Shown piece by piece: positions 39,157-47,161 of a stretch of DNA of 51,035 nucleotides. Position 1 is the stretch's first letter; each line of letters opens with the position of its first letter. The DNA lies in contig JAHRVQ010000061.1 of assembly GCA_019090615.1 (NCBI GenBank), positions 1-51,035 on the forward strand, read 5' to 3'. The DNA comes from Pseudomonadales bacterium. GTDB taxonomy: Bacteria; Pseudomonadota; Gammaproteobacteria; Pseudomonadales; Azotimanducaceae. Under the pieces are notes generated by a model. That model saw only the letters and a program-made list of their open reading frames with translations, did not search any database and was not told the DNA's origin. Position numbers and translations under genes: made by a program.

Positions 39157-40425
39157 CTACTCATGGTCCGTTTCCCGATCAAGTTCATACAGGTTTTCCA
39201 CCGCCAAAAGGATATCGTCACGGCCGTCGGCTTTGGCCTGTTTCATTTTTATGCTGGGGGTGTGGATTATTTTATTGGTTAACTGGTTGGCCAGATATTG
39301 GAGAACCTTTTCTGGCGTGTCGCCTTTTTCTAATCGTTTGAGTGCTTTGGCAAGTTCAAGCTGTTTTATTGCATCATGTTTCTGTCTGAATTTCACCAGT
39401 GTATTGACGGCCTGCAGAGAGCGTGAAGTCTGGTTAAAATCAGCCACAGCCTGGTCGATCAGTAATTCGGCTTCAGTGGCGGCAGCCTGGCGGGAATCAA
39501 GGTTGTCGGTAATGATTTGTTGTAAGTCGTCGATACTATAAAGATAGACATCATTGAGTTCATTCACCTCTGGTTCGATATCCCTGGGTACCGCCAGGTC
39601 AACCATAAAAATTGGTTTATGACGCCGTGATTTTATGGCGGATTCCATCACACCTTTACCTAAAATAGGCAGCGGACTTGCGGTCGATGTGACCACAATA
39701 TCTGTGTTGAGTAAAACTTCTGCAATATTTGCCAGGGCGGTAGATTCGGCGCCCAGTTTGTTGGCAAGGTTCTGGGCATTTTCCTGGGTGCGATTAGCTA
39801 TGACCATTTTTGCAATGCCAGCCGACTTTAAATGTTGCCCAACCAGTTCTATAGTTTCACCAGCGCCAATTAATAATGCGTTGCATTGGCTAAGGTCAGC
39901 AAATAATTGTTCCGCCAGGACCACCGCTGTTGAGGCAGCTGAGACCGTATTTTGGCCAATGGTGGTTTGGGTTCTTACCTGTTTGGCAATGCGATAGGTA
40001 TTTTGCGAAAGACGGCTGAGTTGTTTGCCCATTACTTTATTAGTGTCTGCGCTGGCAAATCCATCCTTAAGCTGGCCTAAAATTTGCGGTTCTCCCAAAA
40101 TCATTGAATCCAGGCCTGTTGCTACGCGTAAAACATGTTTGACCGCTGAATCACCGAAATGGGTGTAGATGTTGTTAGCGAGCTCCATGCCAACAAGGTT
40201 ATGATAGTTTTCTAGCCAGCTGATGATACCCGAAGCGCTGGCATCGGTTTTTATGGCGTAAATTTCAGTGCGATTACAGGTGCTTAAGATTGCCAGCTCA
40301 TCCAGTGCCTGGCTTGTTTTAAGATCATGCAGGGCATGACCTAATTGCTCTGGTGAAAAAGCAATGCGTTCTCGTACTGCAATTGGGGCAGTCTGGTGAT
40401 TGACGCCTACAATCAATAGATCCAT
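39157..40425 (-). CDS. hemA: Glutamyl-tRNA reductase
   Basis: HemA reduces glutamyl-tRNA to glutamate-1-semialdehyde, the first committed step of tetrapyrrole synthesis in the C5 pathway. Its 422 residues start MDLLIVGVNHQTAPIAVRER and have the catalytic cysteine in LSTCNRTEIYA (about residue 50). A NADPH domain with LLIGAGETIELVGQHL and a C-terminal dimerisation helix follow. It heads the hemA-prfA-prmC-moeB unit and is divergent from the TPR lipoprotein gene. Confidence 0.96.
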   Translation of the reverse strand: MDLLIVGVNHQTAPIAVRERIAFSPEQLGHALHDLKTSQALDELAILSTCNRTEIYAIKTDASASGIISWLENYHNLVGMELANNIYTHFGDSAVKHVLRVATGLDSMILGEPQILGQLKDGFASADTNKVMGKQLSRLSQNTYRIAKQVRTQTTIGQNTVSAASTAVVLAEQLFADLSQCNALLIGAGETIELVGQHLKSAGIAKMVIANRTQENAQNLANKLGAESTALANIAEVLLNTDIVVTSTASPLPILGKGVMESAIKSRRHKPIFMVDLAVPRDIEPEVNELNDVYLYSIDDLQQIITDNLDSRQAAATEAELLIDQAVADFNQTSRSLQAVNTLVKFRQKHDAIKQLELAKALKRLEKGDTPEKVLQYLANQLTNKIIHTPSIKMKQAKADGRDDILLAVENLYELDRETDHE

Positions 40426-40631
40426 TGGATTATATAGCCAGTGTTGGTTTTACAGTTACAGATAAATTCTCCATGGCGTTGGGGAACGATCTGATGATAT
40501 TTGTGGTCATGTATTTATGATCATGGGTAGAATGAACGCACCATAGAAGCGTTCTGCATCGGGTTTAACCTATGAGATCCATTACAAACGGCACATTGTA
40601 CGTTGGTTGGCCAAGTGAATATAGGTATTGT

Positions 40632-42467
40632 GTGAGGCATCAAATCAAAATCCTGCTGATTTTTCTGAGTTTTTCTTTACTAACCCTGGGTGGTTGCACA
40701 AGTGTAGCACCCCTGGACGGCACCCTGAGACCGAATAATCAGGCCCAGGCGCAAGATCCTGAGGCCGAGATAGCAGTAAATCGCGAACAAAAAAATACCC
40801 AGCAGCCTAAAAGACCCAAACCTGCTGACTATCCAGTTGCGCCGTTTCAGGATGACTGGCTTTATCAATTGCTAGTAGCCGAGATCGCCGGCTACCGGCG
40901 AGATTTTGATACTGCATTGCAGACTTATGTTGAAATGGCCGAAGTAACTGCTGACCCAGGTGTGGCTGCACGGGCAACTCGTTTGGCAAATTATTTAAAA
41001 CGCAATCAACTAGCGCTTAAGGCCGCGCAAATATGGTCTGCAGCAGAACCAGATAGTATTGAAGCGCATCGACATGCAGCTGATCAGCTGGTGCGGTCTG
41101 GTGATCTGGAGGCCGCAATCTATCACATGGAAGCGGTACGTGAACTGGGTGGGTTGGCAAATTTTGATGTATTTGCTTATCGCGCTGCCGGATTAGACGA
41201 GCAAGCCCGACGATCTTTGTTAATCGCTATTGCGAATTTATTAGAGCGCTACCCCGATGATCGGCAATTACTGTTTTCCAGTGCCGTATTGCTGGAGCAA
41301 AGTGGTGAATATGCCGATAGCCTGGCCTTATTAAATCGTTTGTTGCTGGATCAAAATGTGCTTAAAGATGCGCAACACAAAGACAATACGGGACGCAAAG
41401 AACAGGTGCAGATGATCGCTTTAAAAGCGAATGTCCTAAAGCGTCTGCAGCGTCCGCTGGTGGCCATTGATTTTCTGTATCAGATGATCGCTGCGTCAGA
41501 TGCAACTAATCGGCGCCTACGTTTGACGCTGGCGCGTTTTCTATTTGAGGCAGAGCGGCTAGATGAAGCGCAGCAACAATATGAATATTTACATGAATTA
41601 GACCCTAATGATGCCGATATTTTGTTCGCTCTGGCATTGATCGCGCTGGAGCTGGGCGAGGATGTGGTTGCAAAGGCGCACCTGCAACAGCTGGTTAGAT
41701 GGGATCAAAGGGCGGGTGAAGCGCATTATTATTTGGGTATTCTGGCCGAAAAAAGCGCCGAAGTAGCAGCTGCAATTACCCAATACCGCCAGGTTGGGCA
41801 GGGCTATGAGTTTTTACCGGCCCAGTCGAGAATAGCGAATTTGATGCTGAGTCAGGGTCGGCTGCCAGAATTACAACGCTATCTGGCTAATATGCGGGCG
41901 GACAATCCGTCGCGAGCAGATCAGCTGGTTATGCTGGAAGTGCAGTTATTAACTGATCAGGGAATGATTGCGGAGATGTTCGAGCTGCTGGCCGGCGTAT
42001 TGGCGCAAAACCCGAATAATCTAGAGCTGCTCTATTTCCGTGCCATGACGGCGCAACAGTTCGATCGTTTAGATATCATGGAGCGTGACCTGCAAAAAGT
42101 GATTGAGATAGATCCGGCGAATGGCGACGCCATGAATGCGCTCGGTTATACCCTTGCAGATCAAACCAACCGATACGATGAGGCGTTTGACCTGATTCAG
42201 CGGGCGTTGGTTATTAAACCGGACGAAGCCGCGTTTATCGATAGTATGGGCTGGGTACTGTATCGTTTAAATAAGCTGGACCAGGCGCTTGAATATTTGC
42301 GCCGGGCGTTGGCGCTATTTGTTAATGATGAAGTGGCAGCGCACCTGGGGGAAGTTTTATGGGCTGCGGGTAAGACTGATGAGGCCACCGAAGTATGGCG
42401 TAAGGCGATCGAACTGAAACCTGATAGTGAAATATTAAAAAAGGTTGTTGAAAGGTTTACCCAATAA
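40632..42467 (+). CDS. TPR-repeat lipoprotein upstream of lolB
   Basis: With the GTG at 40632 the product is 611 residues, beginning with a lipoprotein signal that ends LTLGGC and predicts anchoring to a membrane. The rest is mostly tetratricopeptide repeats, for example ADILFALALIALELGEDVVAKAHLQQL and the three strong C-terminal repeats (GDAMNALGYTLADQTNRYDEAF onward). TPR solenoids bind proteins; the specific role is unknown. The frame extends to the ATG at 40572, but that would put 21 residues before a normal signal. The same gene precedes lolB in Pseudomonas. Confidence 0.85.
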   Translation: MRHQIKILLIFLSFSLLTLGGCTSVAPLDGTLRPNNQAQAQDPEAEIAVNREQKNTQQPKRPKPADYPVAPFQDDWLYQLLVAEIAGYRRDFDTALQTYVEMAEVTADPGVAARATRLANYLKRNQLALKAAQIWSAAEPDSIEAHRHAADQLVRSGDLEAAIYHMEAVRELGGLANFDVFAYRAAGLDEQARRSLLIAIANLLERYPDDRQLLFSSAVLLEQSGEYADSLALLNRLLLDQNVLKDAQHKDNTGRKEQVQMIALKANVLKRLQRPLVAIDFLYQMIAASDATNRRLRLTLARFLFEAERLDEAQQQYEYLHELDPNDADILFALALIALELGEDVVAKAHLQQLVRWDQRAGEAHYYLGILAEKSAEVAAAITQYRQVGQGYEFLPAQSRIANLMLSQGRLPELQRYLANMRADNPSRADQLVMLEVQLLTDQGMIAEMFELLAGVLAQNPNNLELLYFRAMTAQQFDRLDIMERDLQKVIEIDPANGDAMNALGYTLADQTNRYDEAFDLIQRALVIKPDEAAFIDSMGWVLYRLNKLDQALEYLRRALALFVNDEVAAHLGEVLWAAGKTDEATEVWRKAIELKPDSEILKKVVERFTQ

Positions 42468-42533
42468 TAAGATTCTGAATTTTAGTGGGTTCTAATTTTG
42501 TGGTCGATTCCGTCAGGTTGGGCTGATAACTTA

Positions 42534-43088
42534 ATGCGTAGTTGGCTGATTTTAGTGCTGCCCCTGCTGGGGTTTATGAGTTTGTTGACTGGCTGTGTTG
42601 CGCCTCAGGTAGTTGCGCCTCAGGTAGTTGCACCTCAGATAGACTCGCCGCCAGATAACTGGCACATGCAAGGTCGGGTCGGTATCAGGATGCCGACAGA
42701 GACTTTAAGTTTTAGTATTAACTGGCGTCAGGAATTAGAAAACTTTGATATCCGCCTGTCGGCTACCCTGGGCATACCCGTTGCCCATTTGGTTGGCGGC
42801 CCTGGTGGTGTGGTACTAAAAATGCCTGGTAAGGCGGAGGTCAGTGCCGCAGGTGCGGCTGAATTACTCAAGCAGCATACTAATCTGGACTTTCCTGTTG
42901 AATATTTACGTTATTGGGTCAGGGGTAAGCCTGCGCCGAATCATGCCTATCAAACACAGCAGGACAGGCTTGCTCAGGCAAGCTGGGTAATCGATTATCT
43001 GGATTTTGATGGCCCATTACCAAAACGGCTGCGGCTGAACAATGGACAGATAGTGATTAATTTAGTGGTGAGTCGATGGCAGCGCTAA
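42534..43088 (+). CDS. lolB: Outer-membrane lipoprotein receptor LolB
   Basis: LolB receives lipoproteins from LolA and inserts them in the outer membrane. It is 184 residues with a signal ending LLTGC at about residue 19. The body (NWHMQGRVGIRMPTETLSFSINWRQ, RYWVRGKPAPNH, DGPLPKRLRLN) fits the family. After the cysteine, a VVAPQ motif is repeated by a 15-bp tandem repeat. The open frame reaches TTG 42498, but the signal peptide fits the ATG at 42534. It overlaps ispE by 13 bases. Confidence 0.93.
   Translation: MRSWLILVLPLLGFMSLLTGCVAPQVVAPQVVAPQIDSPPDNWHMQGRVGIRMPTETLSFSINWRQELENFDIRLSATLGIPVAHLVGGPGGVVLKMPGKAEVSAAGAAELLKQHTNLDFPVEYLRYWVRGKPAPNHAYQTQQDRLAQASWVIDYLDFDGPLPKRLRLNNGQIVINLVVSRWQR
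42597..42641 (+). repeat. 15-bp in-frame tandem repeat in lolB
   Basis: Three units: 42597-42611 and 42612-42626 are identical (GTTGCGCCTCAGGTA), and 42627-42641 differs at two bases. They encode VAPQV repeats just after the lipid-anchored cysteine, lengthening the linker to the LolB fold. Unit number could vary without breaking the frame. Confidence 0.9.
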
Positions 43089-43990
43089 CTCAATTTGGCC
43101 TGCCTGCGCCGGGCAAGATTAATCTATGTTTGAATATTACTGGGCGTCGCGCAGATGGGTATCATCTTCTTCAAACCGCTTTTCAGCTACTGGATATTGC
43201 CGACTGGATTCATTTTGCGCCTGCAGCAGATATTCAGGTAGTTGCTGATGTAGCTATCGATGCCGAACAAAACCTGGTGTTTAAGGCGGCTCAGGCGCTT
43301 GCAAAGGCCGCTGGCATCAATATGGGTGCGAGACTGGTGCTGACTAAAAAGTTGCCGATGGGTGCCGGCATGGGTGGGGGTAGTTCGGATGCTGCGACTA
43401 CGTTGATGGGCCTAAACCTGCTCTGGGGTCTGCATTTTAGCCAGGCAGAATTGCAGCAGATTGCGGAGCCTTTAGGTGCAGATGTGCCGGTATTTGTTTT
43501 TGGTCGATCAGCCTGGGCTGAAGGTATTGGCGCTGATCTGGTGGCTTTGTCGTTGCCGGTTAAATTCTACCTGATCATTCAGCCTGGCTGTGTGATATCC
43601 ACAGCAGAAATATTTTTACATCCACAATTGACACGCGGCTCTGCAGCGATCACAATAGCGCGCTTTTTAGAGCCAGGCAAAAATAATGGCCTGGGTGCAG
43701 GAACGCTTCAGGGCCGTACCGGTAGAGTTAATGATTGCGAAGCGGTGGTGCGCAGCTTATATCCAGAAGTTGATGAAGCTATTTTATGGTTAAACAAATG
43801 GGGTGCTGCTAGAATGACAGGCACTGGTTCATGCGTTTTTCTTGATTTCGACTCTAAAGAAGCAGCGCTTGCAGTAGCGAAGCATGTGCCAGAAAAATGG
43901 CAGGCTTATATTGCAAAAGCAGTGAATGATTCACCCGTACAAGCTGTATTAGCACAGCTGAAGTCGGACCAGGTAAATAGCGCGAAATAG
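43076..43990 (+). CDS. ispE: 4-diphosphocytidyl-2-C-methyl-D-erythritol kinase
   Basis: IspE phosphorylates CDP-methylerythritol in the non-mevalonate isoprenoid pathway, which also supplies the undecaprenyl carrier used by UppP. The 304 residues (E. coli 283) have LPAPGKINLCLNITGRRADGYH at the start, the GHMP ATP loop PMGAGMGGGSSDAA (about 97-110) and ARMTGTGSCVFLDF near the end. The ATG lies within the lolB end. tRNA-Gln begins 64 bases after the stop. Confidence 0.95.
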   Translation: MAALTQFGLPAPGKINLCLNITGRRADGYHLLQTAFQLLDIADWIHFAPAADIQVVADVAIDAEQNLVFKAAQALAKAAGINMGARLVLTKKLPMGAGMGGGSSDAATTLMGLNLLWGLHFSQAELQQIAEPLGADVPVFVFGRSAWAEGIGADLVALSLPVKFYLIIQPGCVISTAEIFLHPQLTRGSAAITIARFLEPGKNNGLGAGTLQGRTGRVNDCEAVVRSLYPEVDEAILWLNKWGAARMTGTGSCVFLDFDSKEAALAVAKHVPEKWQAYIAKAVNDSPVQAVLAQLKSDQVNSAK

Positions 43991-44054
43991 TAAAAGGTTA
44001 GCAGTAGCATACGAACAGTTTAAATAGATAAAATAAGTCGTGACGTTTCAATAT

Positions 44055-44129
44055 TGGGGTGTCGCCAAGCGGTAAGGCACAAGGTTTTGATCCTTGCATG
44101 CGCAGGTTCGAATCCTGCCACCCCAGCCA
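44055..44129 (+). tRNA. tRNA-Gln(UUG)
   Basis: A full cloverleaf: acceptor TGGGGTG pairs with CACCCCA, discriminator G, CCA encoded. The anticodon stem is CAAGG/CCTTG around the loop TTTTGAT, giving anticodon UUG. The T arm has GGTTCGAATCC. It lies between ispE and rplY, as in Pseudomonas. Confidence 0.96.
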
Positions 44130-44253
44130 TACGACTAACCCTGGTTATCTAATTCTGTTCAAATAGCTGATTTACAGCCGCATTGTAGCGAAGGCGCTGA
44201 GCGATGCGGGCATGCCAAATATCACTAAATGTCCATTAAGAATTTTGATCTAT

Positions 44254-44288
44254 ACCGATACTATGGTCGCAGTAGTGTCGGTTTTTTT
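44254..44288 (+). terminator. Intrinsic terminator just upstream of rplY
   Basis: ACCGATACTA (44254-44263) pairs with TAGTGTCGGT (44273-44282), 10 bp with one wobble and a 9-nt loop, followed by a run of T to 44288. It ends the tRNA-Gln transcript, or acts as an attenuator for rplY, whose ATG is only 30 bases farther on. Confidence 0.75.
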
Positions 44289-44317
44289 AGCAATATAGAA
44301 AGCTTAGGAGAGCCGTT

Positions 44318-44983
44318 ATGGCAGATGAATTCACGTTAAATGTTGAGCTGCGTACAGACCTGGGGAAAGGTGCGAGCCGCCGCCTGCGTCGATTAGCTGA
44401 ACTGGTACCGGCCGTATTATATGGTGCAGGTAAAGATCCTGTTTCACTCTCAATCGCCAGTAAGGATATTCATAAGTCCACTGAGAATGAGGCATTTTTT
44501 GCGCATATTATTAACTTGTCTGTGGCAGGAAACGCAGAGCCAGCCATCATCAAGGCGCTGCAACGGCATCCGGCATCTGGCCGTATCATGCACGCGGATT
44601 TTCTGCGGGTTAAAATGGACCAGGCAATCCAGGTCGATATCCCACTGCACTTTATTAATGAAGAAAACTGTATTGGTGTTAAGCAGGATGGCGGTATGGT
44701 TTCGCATATTATGTCAGCCTTGCATGTGAGTTGTTTGCCCGGTGATTTACCTGAGTTTATCGAAATCGATGTTGAGTCGTTAGCGCTTGGCAGTTCATTA
44801 CATATGAGTGATGTGGTACTACCTGAAGGTGTGACTATTCCTGAGCTGGAACTTGGTGCAGATCACGACCAGGTTGTTGTATCCGTAAGTGTCACCAGAG
44901 CTATCATTGAAGATGAAGATGAAGAAGCTGCAACAGATGATGCAACAGATGGTGAAGCAGGCGACGAACCCGCTGAAGACTAG
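44318..44983 (+). CDS. rplY: 50S ribosomal protein L25, long (Ctc) form
   Basis: L25 binds 5S rRNA. This 221-residue form has the N-terminal 5S-binding domain (FTLNVELRTDLGKGASRRLRR, about 4-24), then the Ctc C-terminal domain with HADFLRVKMDQAIQVDIPLHF. It ends in an acidic tail (EDEDEEAATDDATDGEAGDE), common in this form. AGGAGAG precedes the ATG. The gene normally found before it, prs, is absent. pth follows after 15 bases. Confidence 0.95.
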   Translation: MADEFTLNVELRTDLGKGASRRLRRLAELVPAVLYGAGKDPVSLSIASKDIHKSTENEAFFAHIINLSVAGNAEPAIIKALQRHPASGRIMHADFLRVKMDQAIQVDIPLHFINEENCIGVKQDGGMVSHIMSALHVSCLPGDLPEFIEIDVESLALGSSLHMSDVVLPEGVTIPELELGADHDQVVVSVSVTRAIIEDEDEEAATDDATDGEAGDEPAED

Positions 44984-44998
44984 TCGTTGGTTTAAACA

Positions 44999-45592
44999 AT
45001 GAGCTTGCCCTTAAAGCTCATTGTTGGTGTCGGTAATCCGGGAGAGAAATACGCCAGAACGCGGCATAACGCGGGTAACTGGTTTGTCTCTCGGTTCGCT
45101 GAGCAACAAGGGGCAGTTTTTAAGCCAGAAAAGAAATTTTTTGGCCGTACTGCTATTGTCATTTATGATAATAGAGAAATTCGCCTGCTGTTACCCGATA
45201 CCTATATGAATGAAAGTGGCAAGTCTGTCGCTGCTTTAGCAAATTTTTTCAAAATACCTGCTAATCAAATTCTTGTCGCACATGATGAGCTGGACCTGCC
45301 TACCGGCGCGATCCGGTTTAAGTCTGGTGGTGGATTAGCCGGCCATAACGGTTTACGAGATATCACTAAACGTATGGCAGGTAGCCAGGATTACAATCGA
45401 TTGAGGATTGGCGTTGGCCATCCAGGGCAAAAATCGGATGTTACCGGCCATGTGCTGGGGACTGTCAGCCGGCAGGACGAACAGATGATCATGGGTTGTA
45501 TCGATGAAGCCATACGATACATGCCGTTGGCTGCTGATGGTGAATGGCAGCAGGCAATGACCGGGCTAAATGGTTTCCGCATAGAGGAATAA
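44999..45592 (+). CDS. pth: Peptidyl-tRNA hydrolase
   Basis: Pth frees tRNAs from peptidyl-tRNA dropped by stalled ribosomes. It has 197 residues with [20 protein letters not shown] (catalytic histidine, about residue 23), the [16 protein letters not shown] segment and the LRIGVGHPG motif. It lies between rplY and ychF, a conserved trio. Confidence 0.96.
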   Translation: MSLPLKLIVGVGNPGEKYARTRHNAGNWFVSRFAEQQGAVFKPEKKFFGRTAIVIYDNREIRLLLPDTYMNESGKSVAALANFFKIPANQILVAHDELDLPTGAIRFKSGGGLAGHNGLRDITKRMAGSQDYNRLRIGVGHPGQKSDVTGHVLGTVSRQDEQMIMGCIDEAIRYMPLAADGEWQQAMTGLNGFRIEE

Positions 45593-45596
45593 TCAA

Positions 45597-46688
45597 ATGG
45601 GTTTTAATTGTGGCATCGTAGGTTTGCCAAACGTCGGTAAGTCAACCCTGTTCAACGCGCTAACTAAAGCGGGTATAGCGGCAGAAAACTTCCCCTTTTG
45701 CACTATCGAACCGAACTCCGGCATTGTACCTATGCCGGATGAACGGCTTGATGCGCTTGCCAACATTGTTAATCCGCAAAAAATTCTGCCCACCACAATG
45801 GAGTTTGTTGATATTGCTGGTCTGGTCGAAGGGGCCTCCAAGGGCGAGGGTCTGGGTAATCAATTTTTAGCTAATATCCGCGAAACTGACGCGATTGCCC
45901 ATGTTGTTCGGTGTTTTGTGGATGAAAATATTGTGCATGTATCTAACAGCATTGATCCTGCACGAGACATCGGTGTGATTGACACTGAGCTGCAGTTGGC
46001 GGACCTTGATACCCTTGAAAAGGCGATTGCGCGGGTTGCCAGAGTGGCGAAGAGTGGCGATAAAGAAGCTATCGTTAAACAGGCATTTTTTACCGATATT
46101 CTGGCGCATATTAATGAAGGCCGTCCGGCCCGATCATTTGCATGTACCGATGAACAAAAACTTGATCTACGTGAATTGCACCTGCTAACAATGAAGCCAG
46201 TGCTGTATGTGGCAAACGTCGATGAAGAAGGTTTTGAAGATAATACCTATCTTGATGCGGTTAAAGATATTGCCGATGCTGAAGGTGCGCCGGTGGTGGT
46301 CATCTGTAATAAGCTTGAAGCTGAAATAGCAGAGCTTGATGAAGAAGAGAAGGTTGAATTTCTGGCTGACCTGGGCATGGATGAAGCAGGCCTGGATCGT
46401 GTAATACGGGCAGGTTATAACTTGCTGGGGTTACAAACCTATTTCACTGCAGGAGTAAAAGAAGTCAGGGCCTGGACCGTTCGAAAGCATGCCACAGCAC
46501 CACAGGCAGCGGCTGTAATCCATACTGACTTCGAGAAGGGTTTTATCCGCGCCGAAGTGATCGCCTATGAGGATTTTATCGCCCATGACGGTGAAAATGG
46601 CGCCAAAGATGCCGGCAAATGGCGTCTGGAAGGTAAGGAATATCTGGTCAAAGATGGCGATGTGATCCATTTCCGGTTTAATGTATAG
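45597..46688 (+). CDS. ychF: Redox-regulated ATPase YchF (Obg family)
   Basis: YchF binds ATP rather than GTP and associates with ribosomes. The 363 residues have the P-loop [14 protein letters not shown] (about 8-21) and the family's altered NKxD motif, here NKLE, which explains the ATP preference. A coiled-coil segment and the C-terminal TGS domain follow (ending [14 protein letters not shown]). It starts five bases after pth. A weak terminator follows at 46704. Confidence 0.96.
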   Translation: MGFNCGIVGLPNVGKSTLFNALTKAGIAAENFPFCTIEPNSGIVPMPDERLDALANIVNPQKILPTTMEFVDIAGLVEGASKGEGLGNQFLANIRETDAIAHVVRCFVDENIVHVSNSIDPARDIGVIDTELQLADLDTLEKAIARVARVAKSGDKEAIVKQAFFTDILAHINEGRPARSFACTDEQKLDLRELHLLTMKPVLYVANVDEEGFEDNTYLDAVKDIADAEGAPVVVICNKLEAEIAELDEEEKVEFLADLGMDEAGLDRVIRAGYNLLGLQTYFTAGVKEVRAWTVRKHATAPQAAAVIHTDFEKGFIRAEVIAYEDFIAHDGENGAKDAGKWRLEGKEYLVKDGDVIHFRFNV

Positions 46689-46703
46689 CTAATACCTGGT
46701 CTG

Positions 46704-46724
46704 GCTTTAGTGACTAAGCTTTTT
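46704..46724 (+). terminator. Weak terminator after ychF
   Basis: GCTTTAG and CTAAGC pair (one T bulged, 3-nt loop) and are followed by five T. Short but well placed. Confidence 0.45.
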
Positions 46725-46802
46725 ATATAGCCACGGTGAATCCAGCGCCGATAAAAGTTTGCCAAAAGGGCTGCTAAAATTGCCTGTATTCGATGCTGGA
46801 TC

Positions 46803-46831
46803 TTGACAAATTTGCTGTGAATAAGGAGAAT
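46803..46831 (+). promoter_or_regulatory. Promoter of tRNA-Met
   Basis: A perfect TTGACA (46803-46808), a 17-base spacer and GAGAAT (46826-46831) are followed by a GC-rich discriminator (GCGCCTCCC). This is a typical strong, stringently controlled tRNA promoter. A 6-bp hairpin (CCGTTC/GAACGG, 46843-46859) sits in the leader just before the tRNA. Confidence 0.65.
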
Positions 46832-46865
46832 GCGCCTCCCTCCCGTTCAGCTAGAACGGTCATGT

Positions 46866-46942
46866 GGCTATGTAGCTCAGCTGGTTAGAGCACAGCATTC
46901 ATAATGCTGGGGTCGGTGGTTCAAGTCCACCCATAGCTACCA
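46866..46942 (+). tRNA. tRNA-Met(CAU), elongator-like
   Basis: A 77-nt cloverleaf with acceptor GGCTATG against CATAGCT (one wobble), discriminator A and encoded CCA. The anticodon stem CAGCA/TGCTG surrounds TTCATAA, anticodon CAU. The body resembles E. coli elongator tRNA-Met; tRNA-Ile2 (lysidine-modified CAU) is less likely by sequence. It marks the border between conserved chromosome and the accessory region. Confidence 0.94.
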
Positions 46943-46944
46943 TT

Positions 46945-46956
46945 TATTAGCTAATA
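46945..46956. repeat. Perfect 12-bp palindrome next to the tRNA-Met 3' end
   Basis: TATTAGCTAATA begins three bases after the encoded CCA. It may be part of a recombination or termination site; its role is unknown. Confidence 0.5.
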
Positions 46957-46970
46957 TTCGGAAAGTAATC

Positions 46971-47161
46971 GCTAACTCCGGTATAGGTGCCAAAGTTAGC
47001 CGATTTCTCAGGCTGCACGTGTTGTAGACAATCTAACTACCCCCCTAATTGGGCTTTCACGTAGGTGTATGGCGCCATCTTCCCCCAATCGTGTGTGTGG
47101 CTTAAAAGGCCCATGCAACAAAAATGCTGTTGCAGAAACATACGGAGGAAGATGGCATAAA
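46971..47161 (-). ncRNA. Candidate DRT3 non-coding RNA with an (AC)4 template tract
   Basis: Directly after the Drt3b stop, minus-strand RNA would fold as follows. The stem GCCATCTTCCTCC (47156-47144) pairs with GGGGGAAGATGGC (47085-47073) over 13 bp with one U-G pair. Inside it are a 7-bp hairpin TGCAACA/TGTTGCA (47133-47113 region) and a small GGC/GCC hairpin. Then comes an unpaired CCACACACAC (47100-47091) just before the closing strand. Downstream is a hairpin GCTAACTTTGG/CCGGAGTTAGC (47000-46971). In described DRT3 systems an ACACAC tract in the ncRNA templates poly(GT) synthesis by Drt3a. Ends are estimated from structure; expression is not shown. Confidence 0.75.

Noticed and set aside
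39233-39997. Two plus-strand frames within hemA
   Set aside because: Antisense shadows of hemA with low-complexity Ser/Ala content.
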